Of a DNA stretch of 64,000 nt, positions 61,718 to 64,000 are shown one piece after another; positions within the stretch are counted from its first letter, which is position 1, and every line of letters starts with the position of its first letter. Source of the stretch: Corallococcus sp. (lineage in GTDB: Bacteria > Bacillota > Clostridia > Christensenellales > CAG-314); the NCBI GenBank assembly GCA_023665205.1, contig JAMPEJ010000001.1:353540-417539 (forward strand). Direction: 5' to 3'. A program made the position numbers and the translations under genes. The notes below the pieces were generated by a model. It worked only from the letters and a program-made list of their open reading frames with translations. It did no database searches and was not told where the DNA came from.

Positions 61718-62980
61718 CTAGTCCACAAATTCAAATTCTATATCGCCGACGATAACCGTAGATCCGTCGACGGCACCCGCCTTGCGCAATGCGGCAATTA
61801 CGCCGCGATCGCGCATTGTGCGCTGAAAATAGTTAAAGCTGTCGTAGTCGTCCAGATTTACTTTGCGGTTAAGTATCGAAACCAAACCTCCCACCACCTC
61901 GAAAACGTCCTCGTCGAGTTTTTCTATTTCAAAGTCGTCGCTTTCTTCCTTATCCAACGACACCGGCACGTAATGCAAAGGCTCTAGCGGGGGCAGAGAA
62001 GACAGTTCGTCGATTATCTCGGAAAGCAGTTCCGTCACGCCCTCGTGTATTATAGTGGTCATAGGAACGATTTTGTACTTTTTGCCGTATTTTTTTGTAA
62101 ACGCCTGCAAATTTTCCTCGGCTGAAGGCATGTCCATTTTGTTGGCGACGACAATCATCGGCAAATCTTTCAAATTTTCGTCGTAACTGTAAATTTCGTT
62201 GTTGATAAGTTCAAAGTCGTCTAGCGGATTTCGGTTCTCACTGCCGGAAATATCCAAGACGTGCACCAATAAGCGTGTACGCTCTATGTGACGCAAAAAA
62301 CTGTGTCCGAGCCCTGCGCCTTCCGACGCGCCCTCTATAAGCCCTGGTATATCCGCCATAACAAACGTACTGTCGTAGTAGGAGACTACGCCCAAATTGG
62401 GTGCAAGCGTAGTAAAGTGATAATTTGCTATTTTAGGTTTTGCCGAAGATACAACGGATAGAAGCGTACTTTTCCCCACGTTTGGGAACCCGACCAATCC
62501 TACGTCGGCGATAGTTTTAAGTTCCAAAACGACTTCGTGTTCTTGCGTTTTGACGCCGTGTTCGGCAAAAGATGGGGATCTGCGTTTTGACGTGGCAAAG
62601 TGTCTGTTGCCGCGTCCGCCGCGTCCGCCTTTGGCAATTATTTCGCGCTGACCGTCGGCAAACATATCGGCAACGACGTCGCCGTCTACCGTTTTTACCA
62701 CCGTGCCGACGGGAACTTTTACTTCCAGATCCTGTCCGCTTTTTCCGTAGCAATTTTTTTTACCGCCGTTTTGTCCGTTTTCCGCGCGAAAATGTTTTTG
62801 AAAGTGGAATTCGTTTAGAGTATTTTCCGCAGTGGTTGCAACAAACACTATATCTCCGCCGCGCCCGCCGTCGCCGCCGTCCGGCCCTCCGTTAGGCACG
62901 TATTTTTCCGTATGCAAACTGGCAGAACCGTCGCCGCCGTTTCCGGCCTTGACGAAAATTTTGACTTTGTCTATAAACAT
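61718..62980 (-). CDS. obg: GTPase Obg/CgtA
   Basis: A 420-residue ribosome-assembly GTPase, also tied to sporulation entry in Bacilli. The glycine-rich Obg fold fills residues 1-157 (AGNGGDGSASLHTEKYVPNG). The G domain starts with GFPNVGKSTL and DIPGLIEGASEGAGLGHSFL, and NKMD is G4. The C-terminal OCT domain (VFEVVGGLVSILNRKVNLDD) marks the long Gram-positive type. The frame and start are typical. It leads the operon obg-yhbY-glgCDA. Confidence 0.97.
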   Translation of the reverse strand: MFIDKVKIFVKAGNGGDGSASLHTEKYVPNGGPDGGDGGRGGDIVFVATTAENTLNEFHFQKHFRAENGQNGGKKNCYGKSGQDLEVKVPVGTVVKTVDGDVVADMFADGQREIIAKGGRGGRGNRHFATSKRRSPSFAEHGVKTQEHEVVLELKTIADVGLVGFPNVGKSTLLSVVSSAKPKIANYHFTTLAPNLGVVSYYDSTFVMADIPGLIEGASEGAGLGHSFLRHIERTRLLVHVLDISGSENRNPLDDFELINNEIYSYDENLKDLPMIVVANKMDMPSAEENLQAFTKKYGKKYKIVPMTTIIHEGVTELLSEIIDELSSLPPLEPLHYVPVSLDKEESDDFEIEKLDEDVFEVVGGLVSILNRKVNLDDYDSFNYFQRTMRDRGVIAALRKAGAVDGSTVIVGDIEFEFVD

Positions 62981-62984
62981 AAAT

Positions 62985-63998
62985 TTACCTCTTAGACTTT
63001 TGAAAAACCGCTCGAAAAGCGTTTAACGCGTCGGCAACTGCAAATACGGCTAAACCTTTGCCCGTAGCGTCGCCACCCGCATACAAGTTTCCCTCTACGC
63101 AGTTACGCTCGTCCGTATCGACAAACCGCGCCGCCTTATACACCGACGGATCGAAAACGCTCCCGGTTGCGGCGACCAAAACGTCGCATTTCAATTGAAA
63201 AATATCCTCCGTAACTGCCAATTTGCCGCGGCCTTCCGTTACCGTTTTGGCAAAAGTTACGGCAAGACCGTCCTTCGTTTTTGTAACGTAAAGCGGCGCA
63301 ACGTTGAAAAAGAATGACGCGCCGCTGCGCGTAACCGAATCGATTTCCGCATCGAATGCCGGCATATCTCCGCGAGTACGTCTGTAACATACGGTTGTTT
63401 TGCATCCTTTACTTGCATTTAGCAAAGCGCAATCCATAGCCACGTTTCCGCCGCCGATAATTATTGCATTACCGAATACATTGCCGCGCAAAAAGTCGTC
63501 CGCATAAGTTACGAATTCTTCGCCGGAAACGCCCAGTAAGTTAGGACGCATAGCACCCGTAGCAAGGTACACGACGTCGAAGCGGCGCCGCAGTTCCTGC
63601 AAAGCCGCACCGTCTATTTTGCGCCGCACCACGTTGATTCCGCTGTCTGCAACAAACTGTTCCACGCGTTTCAAGGCCGCGCGAGGAAGACGTATTTCGG
63701 GAATACTTTTCAGAGTGTGTAAAAGCTGATTTTGTTCGTACAACGTCACCTCTGCGCTGTGTTTTATGCATTGTTCGGCAAAGGTAATGCCGGATACTCC
63801 ACCGCCGACTACGGCCGCTTTGATGCCCTGCAACGCATTGCTTTGACGAATGACTGCCGGGAAACGTTCGGCAAATACACGCCGTTCCACCGAGCCGACG
63901 TCTATTCCGCAGTTGCGCTTTGCTAAGACGCAATTGCCTTTGCATTGCTTATCCCTTGCGCAAACGTATCCGCAAACTTCGCCGAACAAATGCCCCAC
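62985..63998 (-). CDS. GltD-like FAD/NAD(P)-dependent oxidoreductase, 5' end beyond window
   Basis: About 337 residues are visible and the frame is open to the right edge. EVCGYVCARDKQCKGNCV is the Fe-S-binding cysteine block of glutamate-synthase small subunits and related enzymes; normal members have about 50 more residues before it, so the true start is outside the window. AAVVGGGVSGITFAEQC binds FAD, IIGGGNVAMDCALL binds NAD(P)H, and NLYAGGDATGKG is the C-terminal FAD motif. It could be glutamate synthase beta subunit or a related NfnB/sulfide-dehydrogenase-type protein; the second subunit is not visible. It is four bases from obg. Confidence 0.87.
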   Translation of the reverse strand: MGHLFGEVCGYVCARDKQCKGNCVLAKRNCGIDVGSVERRVFAERFPAVIRQSNALQGIKAAVVGGGVSGITFAEQCIKHSAEVTLYEQNQLLHTLKSIPEIRLPRAALKRVEQFVADSGINVVRRKIDGAALQELRRRFDVVYLATGAMRPNLLGVSGEEFVTYADDFLRGNVFGNAIIIGGGNVAMDCALLNASKGCKTTVCYRRTRGDMPAFDAEIDSVTRSGASFFFNVAPLYVTKTKDGLAVTFAKTVTEGRGKLAVTEDIFQLKCDVLVAATGSVFDPSVYKAARFVDTDERNCVEGNLYAGGDATGKGLAVFAVADALNAFRAVFQKSKR

Positions 63999-64000
63999 GG

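Overview
The window is about 64 kb of ordinary bacterial chromosome with two small accessory patches. It looks like an uncultured, spore-forming Clostridia-type Firmicute. The evidence is a SpoIVFA/SpoIVFB pair, a SleB/YpeB germination pair, energy-coupling-factor vitamin transporters behind a TPP and a tetrahydrofolate riboswitch, DUF421/DUF4363 proteins, a NadD-YqeK fusion followed by RsfS, and a GlgC-GlgD-GlgA glycogen operon. The lineage is inferred from gene content; there is no rRNA in the window. Most genes lie on the minus strand, and most start sites have a clear AGGAGG-type ribosome binding site.

Layout. 0-6 kb: TsaC (cut by the left edge), a TSCPD protein, RsfS, NadD-YqeK, an unknown membrane protein, then spoIVFB-spoIVFA-minE-like-minD. 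6.6-12 kb: one gene for a giant secreted repeat protein with a cysteine-rich insert. 12-18.7 kb: Ppx/GppA phosphatase, pseudouridine synthase, rRNA-type methyltransferase, Sfp-type phosphopantetheinyl transferase, and an extended ThiT under a TPP riboswitch. 18.7-20.4 kb: accessory patch 1, three small Xre-family regulators, each facing a near-consensus promoter with its own operator; one promoter drives a small cysteine-rich protein and another drives a broken copy of it. 20.5-25.2 kb: rho-mnmA-DUF1624 with an array of overlapping nine-residue reading frames between mnmA and DUF1624, then a DUF421 protein. 25.5-35 kb: small membrane protein, GNAT acetyltransferase, tRNA-Glu, HAD phosphatase, two poorly known large proteins, the DUF421/DUF4363 pair, a FolT-like transporter under a THF riboswitch, and glutamate racemase. 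35-38 kb: aldo-keto reductase, a carboxymuconolactone decarboxylase-cupin fusion, and a LysR regulator.

38-41 kb is accessory patch 2: tRNA-Leu and tRNA-Gln, a decayed IS200-type transposase, a long hairpin, and an AT-rich stand-alone reverse transcriptase of the abortive-infection/defence type. 41-64 kb returns to core genes: galactokinase, TypA/BipA, DUF378, a PlsC-zinc-ribbon protein, PepF, GalU, SleB-YpeB, an S41 protease, a degenerate ABC ATPase overlapping YfbR, PPi-type phosphofructokinase, then obg-yhbY-glgC-glgD-glgA. A GltD-like oxidoreductase is cut by the right edge.

How parts fit together. PPi-PFK, GalK, GalU and GlgC/D/A point to sugar storage and nucleotide-sugar metabolism. 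TsaC, MnmA, RsfS, YhbY, Obg, TypA, RluD-type and RlmI-type enzymes are a rich ribosome and tRNA maturation set. The most unusual signals are the tandem duplications of gene 3' ends (26 bp after mnmA, 52 bp after glgD), the three-regulator patch, the reverse transcriptase, and the four-unit cysteine repeat in the giant protein.
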